Positions 1 to 12,769 of a stretch of 64,000 nt of DNA are shown piece by piece; position 1 is the stretch's first letter, and every line of letters begins with the position of its first letter. This DNA is from Ophioderma brevispina. Taxonomy: Eukaryota; Echinodermata; Ophiuroidea; Amphilepidida; Ophiodermatidae. Position numbers and translations under genes: made by a program. The stretch is from NCBI GenBank assembly GCA_023653785.1, contig JAMKCH010056553.1, positions 1-64,000 of the forward strand. The letters are read 5' to 3'. The notes beneath the pieces were generated by a model. That model ran no database searches. It saw nothing but the letters and a program-made list of their open reading frames with translations, and was not told the DNA's origin.

Positions 1-460
1 AAAATGTGCATTTTTCTCAAATTTATGATTCCAAAAACTGAATAAGAGCTAAACTTTAGCTAAGCATTCAAAACATTCATGTTTTATGTTCTAAATTTAG
101 CTATAAATACTTGCAATACCATTCAGTTTAGGTATGATTTACACATGTCAAGTTGGACTGAAGGTATTTTGGGCCATTTTAGTAAAAACATCAATAATAA
201 TGAATAATATGAAAAAAGTATTTTTGAGATAATGGTGTTTTTGACATCTGTAACATGCCTTATCTCTGTTAGTAAATTTTAAAACTATATCATGCCTTAG
301 AACTTCAAAATAAGCTTTTTAAGAGTACAAAATTCAAAATTTAGGTGATATTGACTGGAAATGTGTGTTTTTCTCAAAATCATGTTTATGAAAGCTACTT
401 GAAAGTAAAACTTAAGTTACCTTTTGATAAGGCAAGTGTAAAATTCTACCCTTAAAAAGT
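1..460 (-). repeat. Left arm of a large inverted tandem array
   Basis: The reverse complement of 1-200 aligns base for base, with scattered changes, to 3050-3260. Both contain TTTTGAATGC...AGCTAAAGTTTA and TTTGAGAAAAA.GCA blocks. A second copy of the TTTGAGAAAAACAC block near 360-390 shows that this side is itself a tandem array of roughly 360-bp units. It continues beyond the left window edge. Confidence 0.7.
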
Positions 461-2689
461 ATTGGCAATATTTGACAAATGCATAAATGTGGTTCTTGGT
501 ACATTGCTTTCTATGAAATGTGTTTCTGCGTAGGCTGTACTGAATAGCTTACTACTTGCACATAAATAATGACCGAATACAATACAAAATCAAGGTTCAC
601 AAATCGGACCCTAATCATGTAAGTGTTGCTGCCCTTTTCACGTTACGTATGTATCGTGCACAATCTTAAAAAAATACCCTTTTTACGTGTTTCTTTGGTC
701 TTGCATAATATCCCCTTGACAGTGACCCCCCCTTTCCGGGACTTCAGATGTATGTGAAATTCTTTTTTTAAAAAAGATGTTGGTATTTTTATACTAAAGA
801 AGTTACAGCGAGAAAATATTACATTCATGATTATGTATATTACATGATAACTAAAATTATGTATACAAATTGTGTAAGTTAGTTGGTTCATATCGGGCCA
901 AATGGTATAGTCAAAACAGTTGCAAACCATATTTGACTGTCAAATTATAGTTAAAAAATATCGATTTGGGATCGATTTTATTTTTTAATGAATTTTCTAT
1001 CTCTTTCTATCTCTGAGGCATTTTTATTTTGTCTAAAAATATGCACATTTTCTTAGTATGTCAAAATAAATGAAATGTGTTTAAAATGAGCCCAATTTTG
1101 ATGCATTTCTTTGTATTGGCTGTCTGTGATTTGGTTGGCTGCTGCACACTTTGCATCCTTGCTATGGTCCTGTCCTGCATGTTCATTTCATTTTTCCATA
1201 TTCTTGTTAAGTGCTACAATATAGATGTAGCAGCAATGTATGAAATGGTTAATATGTCAATCAAAATTAATTTTAACAACTTGCATTCAATTAATTAGCT
1301 TTTAATTTCTCAGTTGTATCTCAAAATTTAACTAGTTGTAGGATAGTGGGACCTAGTTTTATTCAGGCAGGGGTAAGAGAATCATGGTAAAAGGCATTCA
1401 CTTAAATGTAAGAGTGGAAACAATAAAAAAAAGAAAATTGAGAGAAATTTCTGAGGACACATGAAAAAATTTGAGAAGGCAAAGAGGACAGGCAGGGGGT
1501 CGCACCCGAGAAAGAAAAGGGAAGAGGGGGCGGAAAAATAAGGGACCATGGTCCCAACTAGATCATCCATGAACAAAATAGTCATGCTTTTTGCCCCAAT
1601 ATGGATTGGACATTAGGCTTCCATGCACAGTAATTGGTCCCAAATATGTCCATTATATGTGTTGCAATTAGACTTTTTGCAATTGGTGGACTTGAGCATT
1701 TGGTGTTCTTATAAAATCATTGGATGGAAGATGGAGGAAAATGCTGTAAAATGTTGTTTACCCTGAGAGAACAGGAGGGGGGGGGCTGCCGATGTTCATA
1801 TAGCATGATATCCGGATATCTATGATTAGATATCATATGGCAGGTTTTTAAACTGGATTAGAAAAAGAAAAATGGCCCATTTATCGGACATAACACCAAT
1901 GCTATAAATCTCAAAAATTACAATATCATTTTTAATTTAGAATGAAGTTCTTCATAAAGGTGCATTTCAGATTACATGAATTCTCTTCGACCTCATTTAA
2001 AAAAGCAAGATTTACATAACCTTTACTCTGGAGGAATCTTTGCTTGAAAATGATGCTCCTTTTCTCGGTATCATTAGTGAAGAGCACTTCTAACTAGTAA
2101 AGGGATTTGCAAGAATGCCCAAACATGATGATGATGATATAATATCCAAACAAAACCATCTGAAAAGACAATATGACAACACAAATACGAAAATATGAAA
2201 AAGGCAATATGAAAAATACAAAACCCTAAAAGAGCCCAAAAAACAAAAAAAGGAAAAACAGTTTGGAGGAGTGAGAATATAGGGTTTTTTCCAAAAAATA
2301 ATATTACTTTTTTTGCCCTCCCCCTTTGAGCAGGTAAATTGGGGGGGGGGGGAAGGTCCTCTTTTTGAAAAAAAAAATTGCCCCCCTAAAAAACTACATC
2401 CAATCGCATTAAGAATTTGTAAAATTCACAGGATTCTTAAAATCACATAGGTTTGATTAAAAGTCTTGAGAAATTATAAAAACATCTGGAGGAATTTGGA
2501 GAAATTGAATGAAATTCCAGACATATAAAAATCGCATACAATTGCAAAGAATCACGGTTAAATTTCTTAAAACATGTTCTTTTTAGATTTCATAGAATGA
2601 TTGCGATTTTCCGCTTTTCCCCAGGGACATGGGCCTGCATGACATAGTTCTAAAAATCTACTTCATAGATACCAATTATCTCACATCAC
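461..2689. other. Intergenic spacer, no gene seen
   Basis: AT-rich sequence with short homopolymers (G13 near 2341, A-runs). Open frames here are short, unconserved in look, and lack splice or domain signals. Confidence 0.5.
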
Positions 2690-3490
2690 ATTTTGTCCAG
2701 GAAACGGACTGTTTTTGACTAAATTGGCCAATTTGACAGAACATAATACCTAACCTGATGACATGGTATTCAAGTATTTTTCAGCTAAATTGAGCAAAAA
2801 CTGGACGTTTTGAATGGGTAACTAAAGTTAACTATTATTCAGCTGTTAGAAACTAAAATTGAGAAAAAATATATTTTCACTCAATATCGCCTATACTACT
2901 GTATATTTTGTAAACTTTAGAAGTTTATTGTAGCTTCTGGGACACAAATAGTTCTGAAACCTATTTGGAGAGAGGGGGCAGGGGATTGAGAGAGGGGGGG
3001 GGGGCAAAAACGAGCCAAAGAGCGGCAAAAAGCATTGTGTTTTACCAAAAATGTATGTTTTTGACTAAAAGGGATCCCAAAAAATAACCTTTGGCTCATA
3101 TTGGCAGAACCACATCATACCTAATCGGAATGCCAATGATATTTAATATACTTTCAGCTCAAGTTGGAGAATAAAACATAAATGTTTTGAATGCTAGCTA
3201 AAGTTTAACTATTTTCAGGTTTGAAACATGAATTTGAGAAAAACGCATATTTTCACCCATATCCCTATCTACGTTAATTTTACAAATTTTTGAAGCTTAT
3301 TGTGGGCTTCTGGGACGCCCATATATGTTCGAAAACCTATTTTACATAGAGGGGCATTTAATATTAGATGTCAAAAAATACTAATATCTCAAATCATTTT
3401 TTTGGCCCAAAAATGTATGTTTTGGCTAAAATTGACCCAAAACCACCTTTGACCCACATTGGCAGTTCTACATCCGGGCCAATTGAAAAG
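2690..3490 (+). repeat. Right arm of the large inverted tandem array
   Basis: Two or three units of about 360-390 bp: TTTTTGACTAAA, a CAT.ATACCTAA block, TTTTGAATG...TAACTAAAG, TTGAGAAAAA..ATATTTTCAC and CTTCTGGGAC recur at 2710-2945 and 3055-3315, with a third start at 3410. It is inverted relative to 1-460. No coding capacity. The spacer 460-2690 is AT-rich with G-runs near 1776 and 2341 and has no gene I can support. Confidence 0.7.
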
Positions 3491-3599
3491 TAGACATACT
3501 AAGCTTTCCAGTGCATGATTGATTGAGGTGTATGTAGGGTGGTGGGACTATAAATCCTAAAATAGCAAAATACAAAAATATAAGCAAATAATAAAAAAT

Positions 3600-4033
3600 T
3601 ATGAATTTTTGAAGATTTTTTTACATTAAGGACCGGAAGTTCCCCTTAATGACCTGTGACCCTGATTGCGCAAACTTTGATGAAGGGTCTCAAGCGGCTT
3701 CATATGCATGGAGTCACGTGACCCTGCTATGGCATTAGCAAAATATTGAAAGTTTGAATTCAGACCGGAAGGTCCCCTTAATTATCCCTTAATGACCTTC
3801 GATCAAAATTCTGTGTACCCTTCATGAGGGGCTTGGGTAAGCGGTTCTTTGACAAGTCTGGTGATTATAGCAATTGATTTGTGGAACAAAAGGAAGTATA
3901 GAGTTCCGAGCGAATGCCCTTTATGACGGTCCACCCATGACCTTTGACCCCAAACTGTTTAAGACCGGAAGTTCCCCTTAATGACCTTGACCCCATATTG
4001 AGCACACCTTTGGTGAAGCGTCGCAGCTGCTTC
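3600..4033 (+). repeat. GACCGGAAG-type minisatellite element, left part
   Basis: Repeated blocks of GACCGGAAGTTCCCCTTAA followed by TGACCTTTGACCCC, a GATGAAGGGTCTCAAGC block and CATATGCATG.GTCACGTG recur three times here and again at 6450-6960. The pattern is degenerate tandem units of about 150-180 bp. The LINE at 4034-6381 interrupts the array. Confidence 0.7.
4025..4033. repeat. Target-site duplication, LINE 3' side
   Basis: AGCTGCTTC, matching 6382-6390. The host minisatellite carries the same AGCTGCTTCATATGCAT block intact elsewhere, which supports this as the insertion point. Confidence 0.6.
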
Positions 4034-6381
4034 TTCTTGCGTATGAGGCAAGCAGCTAAATATGTTTAAGCGTTGGAGCCAACTCACGTTGGGTGGTTGG
4101 TTAGGAGAAATCGATGTCCACCGGCGGACGAAAGGTAGGGCACTCATATAGAATGTGGTACGCGGTCTGTGATGGAGAGGCACATTGGCAGGCTGGCGAT
4201 GGCCGCAGCCCCCTCGGTGCATATTGCTGTTGAAGAGACCGACTCCTGTGCGAATCCGGTTAAGCCCGTGAACCATTCCTTGCGTGGGAGATTGCGCCAG
4301 GTTGGTAGTTCTGTCTTAGGTGTTGATAGAGAATTGGTCGGTCTTGGAGTATCAAGCCAGGCAGTATTCCATTCTGTAAGATGTTGAATGGGGAAAACTG
4401 GAGAGTTTGGCGGCGTTGGCAGAAAGGTCGGCGAGAGCGCAGTCTCTGTCTACAGAGTTGGTGTGATTCTTTGTCGGTGTTATGCAGCAGGTGCTGTGTC
4501 AGCAGGCCTTTTCAATAGTTGTGCGTGTGGTGTCTCTCCAAGTGCTTTGCAGGTGCAATGCTGAAAGCAATGGTAGGAATTCAGATGGAGTAGGACGAGG
4601 CAGCCAGGGATGGTTCGCAAGGTCTCGTTGATTTACTATCCAGCCTTCTTGTGTTGAGCTGTTGCACCATTGCTGGGGCGGCCAATGTCAGCGTGCTGTA
4701 GACCAGAGCCAAGGCAGTGGTGGTGCGTAGGGTCGTTGGGCTGGGACCCCATGAAGATCCAGCACGTCGGCACAGGAGGTTATTCTCGAGATCCTGGCGC
4801 ATACGGATCGCGGTGCTGCCGGATGTAGCTGCCAGTCAAGCTTGACGCCAGGTAGGTTGGTGTAGGATTGTATGCAGAGGCGCCCATGAGGTTGATTTGA
4901 AGCTGGCATGCGCCTCTTTGGTGTTGAGAGGGAAGGCAGTAGCGGTGGAATTGGCTTCACTCAGCTTCAGTATCCAGGTCTTCAGATATGCTGCAAGTTA
5001 GGGCCATGTCTGTAGTAGTGTGCTTTCTATTCTTGTTCCAGTTGCTGTCGGTGGATGAGGGCAAAATCGTCGGCGTAGCCATATGTCTAGATGTTGTTTG
5101 AAGGTAAGTCGCGTGATATACAAGTTAACAGCTAGGAAGCCAGTACAGACCTTGTGGTCTCCGTTCCTCAGACAACGCAGGCGACTTACTGTCCATCATG
5201 GTCTTGAGAATAAAGCTGGTTTGCAAAGCATGTTACAATGAATTGTACAAGGTGACGATCCGGGATGGTCTGAGAAGGCTTGAGTGTCAGGCCCTGGTGC
5301 CACACGGTGTCGTATGCAGTAAGGTCCACCAAGATGACGGCCGCCTTACGCGCTTTTTCAAAGCTTTCCTTCAATATCATTTGTGAGTTTTACCAATTGG
5401 TGGACGTTGCTCGGCCCCGGCGAAAATTCTGCTTGTACGTCAGGCAGATGGGGGTCGACGACGGGCTCCAGCAGAGCCAGGATCCCTTCAAGGAGTTTGA
5501 AGGAGAACAACAATCAGTAGTGATATTGGGCGGTAGCAGTGATATTGGGCAGTAGTTCGACAGGCTTGTTTGGTTGAGGGAGTGCGATGATAGTAGATCT
5601 ACTCCAGATCTTGGGTAAGGACGGGTTGGTGAGGCAACATGTGTAGAATTCATGGAGCCAATCTAGACATCATCGTGGGCCGCATTGCATTTCAAGAACT
5701 CTTGTATGGTATGTATCAGGGCCAGGGGCCGTGTCCACTCTTTAGTTGGCTGATAGCAGAGTAAGTATCTAGTGAGAAGGTGTTGAAAGTGACCCCACGG
5801 AGCTAAGCCAGGGGCTCGACGAAGTTTGTGATCTCTTTTGTGACAGAAGCGAGTGGATCCTGATCAATGTTCTTGAAACGACCGTTTGCCGAGGAGTTGC
5901 TCAGCGATTGAGTTGGCAGTCACTGGACATTTGATGGTTTTGAAATTCTGCCGGGAGACGGTTTATAGTCTTCCAGGCCTTCTGCTGGAGTGAGTTAAGC
6001 GATTCCTTGGACCGTCTCCTCCAGTGCTCACGCTTTCCTGTCCACGCAATTTGTCAGATCTGACGCCTTGGATGAAGCTTCTTCCCCGGGTTTGGAATTC
6101 AGGAAATCATTGTAAAGAGTATTACATTCATCATCCCAGGATGGGATTTACATGCGACGGCAGCCACGTGGGATGGTCTTCTTGCTATGTTGAATAAAGA
6201 GTTGGCAACAGGCTGTGTAAGAATTGTCCAGGTTGGGGGAGGTTGGGCACTTATGAAATCACCAGGTTCTTGAATGGTCCCAGTCTGCCTTGCGGAAGTC
6301 CTCCTTTTCCACTGGCTTTGTTGGACAGGCTTAGCATAGGCTCTCCGAGCGGATCCGTGATGGTCTGTGTTGGACTTCGGA
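4034..6381 (-). mobile_element. 5'-truncated non-LTR retrotransposon (Jockey/RTE-like ORF2)
   Basis: Read on the minus strand, broken frames give, in order: the endonuclease-RT linker (KEDFRKADWD at about 6300), the RT entry (FRRGRAT near 5420), AAVILVDLTA-YDTVWHQGL at 5310-5340, the catalytic GYADDFAL (YADD codons 5066-5077), the thumb region (AGSSWG.SPTTLRT, 4730-4760), and the C-terminal RIRTGVG and a degraded Cys/His motif (4190-4260). It ends near WLQRLNI with a short 3' UTR and a GAAGAA-type tail. AGCTGCTTC at 4025-4033 and at 6382-6390 fits a 9-bp target duplication. Frameshifts and stops are frequent (NGVPQG is also broken), so it is dead. The exact clade is uncertain. Confidence 0.85.
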
Positions 6382-6390
6382 AGCTGCTTC
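6382..6390. repeat. Target-site duplication, LINE 5' side
   Basis: Second copy of AGCTGCTTC; after it the interrupted minisatellite resumes (CATATTGCATGAGTACGTGACC). Confidence 0.6.
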
Positions 6391-7140
6391 ATATTGCATG
6401 AGTACGTGACCATGGTACCTTGCACATGCAGATATGAATTTTTGAAGAGTTTTCACAGTAAGACCGGAAGTTACCTTTATGACCTTTGACCCCCATATTG
6501 AAGCCCAACTTTGATGAAGTGTCTCAAGCTGCTTTATATGCATGGCCATGTGACCCAGGGTATCTTGCAAATGGCAGATATGGAATTTTTGAAGATTTTA
6601 ACATTAAGACTGGAACTTCCCCTTTAATGATCCTTTGACCCCATATTGAGCACAATTTGGTGAAGGGTCTCCAGCTGCTTCATATGCATGAGTACCATGC
6701 CCATGCTACTTTGCATATAGCACATATGAATTTTTTTTTTTTTTTTTGAATTCAGAACGGAAGGTCCCCTTAATTACCCTTAATGACCTTCGAATCAAAA
6801 TCTGTGTACACCTCAAGGAGTCTTGGGTCCGCGGTTCTTCTGAGCACGTCTGGTGCTTATAGCAATTGAATTTGTGGAACAAGAAGGAATTTATAGAGTT
6901 CGGACGAATGCCCCTTTAATTGGGTCACATGAACCCTTTGACCCCAATCTGTTTACCAACCCCCCCCCTATAGGGCCTTGGGTCAGGTTCTTCTGACCAA
7001 TTTCGTGCAATCGGATAAAACGTTTGGCCACTAGTAGCATTTTGAAAGTTACCTGAAGTGGGTGGAAACAAGAAGATGGGAAGAAAGAAATCGCACGAAT
7101 ACAAGCCCTAGCCGTGCTTCGCACACGACTAGGTAAAAAA
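6391..7140 (+). mobile_element. Minisatellite element, right part, ending in hairpin
   Basis: Continues the GACCGGAAG units (6460, 6605, 6755) and ends with a strong hairpin: CCTAGCCGTG (7107-7116) pairs with CACGACTAGG (7124-7133), one mismatch, 7-base loop. Minisatellite core plus 3' hairpin resembles non-autonomous Helentron-like elements (HINEs). The class is inferred from structure only; no Rep/helicase gene is present. Confidence 0.5.
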
Positions 7141-8260
7141 AAAATCTCTTAATTCAAGGACTATCCGTGCTTGACCACGGCAGATAATGACCTGGGGACA
7201 GTTTGTATACGATATCGTGGGGCGAGTGGTGCTACCTGTGTTGGCTAGTTTGTATATGTGGGCGAGTTGGTACCTGTGCGAGTTGGTACCAGTACCTAGG
7301 GAGAGTTTGTACTGGGGCCATTTGACTCAAAATCGCTTGAACCGAATAGGGCTGGGCGCTGCGGTAGCGGGATTGGTAACGAAGCTACATTGGAAATTGA
7401 GGGGTTAGAGAGATTGCCCTGGTTTTGACCACGAAGCACTATGTATTCAAACATCTGCTGCCACCAAATATAGGCCTTGGAGCCGCGATTCTTCTGACCA
7501 AGTCTAGTGATTAAGCAATTGGTTGTGGCAGAGACAGAAGAAGGACAGGAAGAAACAGCAAAAAGGAGGGTAAGACCGACTGACCTGTAATGACCCCTGT
7601 GTGCCTTGACCCCCCCAATATGTGAACACTCCTGTATGGTTACGTGGGTCAGGGTGGTTTATTCTGCGGGATGCAAATAGACGAGATATCGACAAGAACG
7701 ATTGCTCGCAGTGATCTGTAGCATCCAGATATGAAGAATCAAATTATCCCATTGAATCATGTAGTAAATGTTGCCATTTCAAGGTGTAAGTTGATCTCGC
7801 AAACTCACACGAAATTGCACCCCTGTTATGACGGAGTCTGGTTCAGATCAAGCCACTGTGTAACACAGTGCATTTGAAATATTAAGATGGGATTAGAGAG
7901 ACTGCCCCTTTTTAGCCCCTAAATGACTTTGGATACAATCTGTCAACAAGCCATATGGACAGGCATCTGGCAATCACTATGACCGAATGGCATCGATAGC
8001 AAACATGCGAACGGGGAGAAGGGGAAAAGGGTGTTAGTTAGCGCACACTGACCGCTATTGACCCTACGTGACCCTATGGTCAAACTGTGGACCCACCTAT
8101 AATGACCCCCCTTGGGTCGGGGTTTCTTGTGGCCAATCTTCGTTAACCATCTGACCAAGCTCTGGGCACTAGCAGCATTTGATGCGAGGTCGGAGTGAGT
8201 TACCAACAAGAAAAAGAAGAAAGAAATCGAGAGAAGGCAGTATATCATGCGGCTTAACCG
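7141..8260 (+). repeat. Degenerate second copy of the same minisatellite element
   Basis: Shares GGCCTTGG..GCGATTCTTCTGACCAA, the TTGTGG.A.AGA block, TGACCCC and AAGAAAGAAATCG blocks with 6790-7095, more decayed. It ends near GCGGCTTAACCGC at 8249-8261, a short palindrome. No coding region seen. Confidence 0.45.
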
Positions 8261-8261
8261 C

Positions 8262-11200
8262 TATAAATTACGGTATTGTACAAGACTGAACTGAAATGAA
8301 CTAAATATTCTTTTCTTTTTTCACACTAAGTTTATTGCCTTTTTCAAATAAGAAACATCATTTCTACTACCTATTTCATTTTACAAACTTGATCTTGGAA
8401 GTTGTATTGCAATGTGTGAATGTTTTAGTTTATGTTGAAAACCAAACTTTTGTCCATGGCATGTTCTACTTTGAAGTTGTTTACAGAATTATAAGATAAC
8501 AAGTTAACAGATTTTGCACACAGAACTTAAACACAAGATTAAATTTAATAGATGGCCTACATCAGCATCTAATCTAAAGTACTTTGTGGTGTTATATGGC
8601 CTCCATTTTTTTCTGATTAAACTTTTTAAAAATATTATTTTTCTCAATTTTATTTGAAGAAAAGATTCCTCAAACGGGAAAAGCACTATGTTTACTATAA
8701 AGAGAGAAAAGGTGATTCCCAAGAGTTGTTTTGCTAGTGCACCTGTTTAGATTGCACACTAGGAGAAGTGGGGATTCCCCAAGGATGCTAAACTTAGAAC
8801 TTTGTTTATGCCTTTAAAAGACAAAACATTGCAAGATCTGGAATGCCCCCATAAGTTTATATATATTGAAGTGATGTATTCGGGTGATGAATTCTGATTG
8901 GTCAGCTAGTGTCAATGTCATGTTTATGCATAGAATGATGTATGATTATTGGTTAGAAAGGGGAATCTACTGGAGTAGTTAAATACTATCACTGGAAGGA
9001 ACTCTCTCTGCAGCATCCACTAGTATAAACAGGTAGCTAGAAGATAGCTATTTTTTTACTCTGCCTTGCGGAGCAGACCTGTAAAGTAACATAGTGCCAG
9101 GATTTTCATACTTTATCCATTGAGCAAAGTGCTGTAATTATTCTACTGTCGTCTTTGAAGCCGAAAGTGCTGGGAATCAAAGTAGGATTCAAATTGTGGA
9201 CAGATAGAAATCTTGGTGATTATCTTGGCCTGTATCTGTGGATTTATTACAGTTCGAGGTACTTAATTTATCCTTGTCCTCTTGAAGCTGCTGGACAAGA
9301 TTATACCTTCAGGACTGAGAAGATTCCCTTGGAATATGATACCTGAGGAGTTTTGTATGACTTTGCGCTGTCCATGATTTAGGAGTCTTCACTGTGAGGA
9401 CACATCCTCGTTGAACTGCAACGCTTCTTGTGGACATTCTGTACAATTCTTGAGGACAATAAGTATTACATAATATGTGTGTAATTGTGTAATTTTACGA
9501 ATATATAATGAATGTTTTGGACATACCAAATTCTTGAACCAAATCAATTAATTTAAAGATCATTAAAATCTGTTCTATTATATAAAATCAATCGCTGTGC
9601 ACAAGGCACTCATTTATTTGTGTTTGAAAGGTCGTTCTGACCTTCGGCGTCCACGCGACGTCATAACAGTGGAATCATCACAGATTTTAGAGGAAAATGT
9701 ATTCAATGGAGAGCTTGTTATTAACATGATCAATAGTATGGTGCAGGTTTATTAGTCCCATTCTTGCATTGTTTGAAAAAATAAGTATGGCTATATTAAA
9801 CTGCAAAGCTTATCTCAAAGCTACTTACTGAAATCTGTCTCAAACAGGTCAAAAGGTAGATATTGTAGGCCTACTTGACCACAATAGTCCATAAATTTTA
9901 ATAAAATTGAAGTTTTTTGTTTTTTTTTAATTTGGTGATAACCTTTTATTGATATAAAAGTAAACAAAGTTTCTCTCAAAAGTTTTCTAAAGATGTATTT
10001 TCATTCATGTTTACTCTAAATATAAACATGCATTAGCCTGCATGAAATTCCATTATCAGGCTATTCTTATTAGCCAGTTTCATTTGTTGCTTTTTTATTT
10101 ATGAAATTCTTTCCATAATCAACAGAGGTTTTTCCATTGCACCTTCTTCTAAAACTTCTCACCTTTCCCAAAGTATACTGAACTAAAAATATGTTCGCTT
10201 GCAGACCATAGCCCTTTATAATGCATTGAACGTGTCCTTGTATGGCCCGGCTCTGACCCTAGGTGTATTTAAAATCATTGGCAGTGTTATATGAGTGCGA
10301 ATTAATGATGGCGAAGTAAGCAACGATTTTGGCTCCCTTTACCCATGCACTGTGTTCACGGAACAAGCCCAATTCTCATCACTCCAACCAATCATAAGTG
10401 GCCGATACAAACACACTGCTATCTCAGAGTGTATTGAGTTCATCCCAAGGCACCAGTTTTGGGACATTTCACCTCAAGAAGGTGCATGTGATGGCCAGCA
10501 TGCGATCCTGCAAAAATCCAATTCTTAAAGTATTGGTGGTGCTTTCACATTCTGTTGTATTTAATAAAGTGATCACCCTTCCAGGTTTGATTATATCATA
10601 AACAAAATTGTAATAGTTGTGCAATTTCTATTGTAAATAATATATAAGGTACTTTAAAGGATGTTGTTGTTGTCTTGAATGGCATCATATTATAGGGTAC
10701 GGCATCATTGATGCGCTGATTTGTTGAATTGTTTTGATGACTTTCAAGTTTCAGTTGCACAAAAATCTCACATTTGAATTTCATCACTGTTGGGTTTCTT
10801 TGGCTTGGAAAGGGCTTTATAGGCAATTGTGCCAATGCTGTATCTCTTGTAGTATATGTATAGATCTGGCATCGCTTCGATCGTCACTGTGAGAAGTGAC
10901 AAGTTCGTCGTAAAACAAATAATGCTAAACCTGTAGGCTTGTTTCTTGGACAGAATTTTTTGTTTTATTAAGGATGGAATTCTGTTGAGACGGACACATT
11001 TAATACAAACCTTCGGTGTCAGTGATAACATGTGATGGGAACTTTTTATATCACCGACATGATGCGATCCCACGAAAAGACAAGACGCAACATGATGAAT
11101 ACTCACCTGGTATCCTGGCCTGGTATACACGGGGTCCGTGAGCTTTTTAGTAGAAATGGTCCAACGATATGCCGCCCTGACGTGACCAAACAGAACTGCC

Positions 11201-11710
11201 AGTCCTACTCTTTAATCTTTGTAATATCTTAGGTTTTTTCCACGTGGTGTTTCGGGCGTGAGTTCTCTCACTACGGGGAAATCCCCGCATCCGGGCACGC
11301 CAAAATCCCAATCCACCTGGGTTCACGGGATCCTCCATATTTGGAAATGAACAAAGTTACGAATGCACAAATAGCACAGAGTTGCATTTGTCATAGAAAT
11401 TCAATCAAAAAAGTATCGGGTAGATGAAAGGTGCCGACATCACGAGTAGCCGGTCAATGCACACTTCTACTTTTTGGGGGGTGGGGGGGGGGGGGGCGTG
11501 GGGAGATGGGAGGGAAAGTTGATGTGTAGGGAATAACTGTTTTTTTTCCTGGGGTTTTGTTAGGTTTTGTTTTATTTTCTGTTTGTCATTTTGTTTGGTG
11601 TTGCATGATTTCAATGTAAGTGTTTTGTCCTGTGCTTTGTTCAATAATCAATGGAAATATTGAAATATCACAAACACAATAGTCTATACAGAGGCAAAAT
11701 ACAATGTTAA
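8262..11710. other. Intergenic, no gene seen
   Basis: AT-rich, with short open frames only. AGTATAAACAGG near 9024 resembles a TATA box and 9060-9350 is somewhat less repetitive, but no LTR ends or domains could be defined. A block at 10425-10475 (TGTATTGAG..CATCCCA, CACCAGTTTTGGGA) recurs at 24165-24215 and is therefore a dispersed repeat. Confidence 0.4.
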
Positions 11711-11714
11711 TTAA

Positions 11715-12085
11715 AGGCTGACTCAGAATTTCCTGATATGGCTCCTCATTTTTTTTTTAAAAATCCTGTTTTTTTTTTTTGCATTTTACATAATGCTTGT
11801 CCTATACTAATCACTAAGCACTTGTGAAATAACTCAGCTCAAATCGAAGTCCTTCATATAGAAACTCACAGCTTTGTTATAATTCCGGATTGAGAATTTT
11901 GTTATACCACGGTCTCCTATGGCAAACTGTCCCCCCTAATGCCAAACGGTTTACGCCATGAACACTGAACATCCGATTCATCTCTCCTTTGGAATTAAGC
12001 ATTTTAATGACTATCTTTAGTTCTAGATGACATTTTTTAAATTAACTACAACAAAATTATATTTTCAAATCCTCTGAGTCAGCCT
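11715..12085 (+). mobile_element. TTAA-flanked MITE, family E
   Basis: TTAA (11711-11714) then AGGCTGACTCAGAATTT; the right end reads AAATCCTCTGAGTCAGCCT then TTAA (12086-12089). The TIR of about 13-17 bp is nearly perfect. A TTAA target and lack of coding fit a piggyBac-mobilised non-autonomous element; the superfamily is inferred from the target only. Confidence 0.75.
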
Positions 12086-12769
12086 TTAAAATTATAAAAT
12101 TCAATGTGGTGCCCTTGTATCAAGTCAGCCGTGACCATGGCTAGACAACAGCCTACAAGTACCAAGAATAGTTGCTCATTTATGGTTTTTCATCTTTATG
12201 TTGTCAAATGTTATTCCTTCTGTTGACTTGTACAGTCCATCTGCTTGGGGTTGAAATTATTGTACGTAGCAAAACGTGCTAAATATTATAAAGTTTTGTC
12301 ATGATTCAAACTCCGTGGCCACCTACTCCCGTCCCCGGGGGCCTAACAAGAGCTAAATCCTGGGTTTGAAGCAGTTATTTGAAAGAAAGAACTTGAAGAA
12401 GACAAGTATCCGAGAGAAAAAAAAGGAAGGCAGAAAGGAAAAAGAATAATAGATAATAAATACAACAAATGATTATAAATGATTATAAGTGATAATAAAA
12501 ATAAGTGCAAATTGAAAATAATTAAAATTACTACATTGGATGATTACAATTACTTGATATAGTGAAGGTTTCCCTTAGCTATATCATTGACATGTTGGGA
12601 TTTATTATAGGCCCTAATATTGTAATTGCCTGTTTTGTGTTAGTGTATTTTTGAGTTTTGGTTTTATTTTAGGACCCAACAAAAAAACAAAAAAAATAAA
12701 ACAAAACCTCAAAAGACAACAACGATCCAGAAACCGTGCTGCATACGTTTAAAATTCGCATTTTGCAAT
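12086..12769. other. AT-rich spacer, no gene seen
   Basis: Contains A-rich runs at 12420-12530 and 12680-12710 and a GATTATAAATGATTATAA short tandem near 12470. No coding signal. Confidence 0.4.

Noticed and set aside
8740..9520. Possible solo LTR with TATA-like AGTATAAACAGG
   Set aside because: No TG..CA ends, target duplication or second copy could be found.
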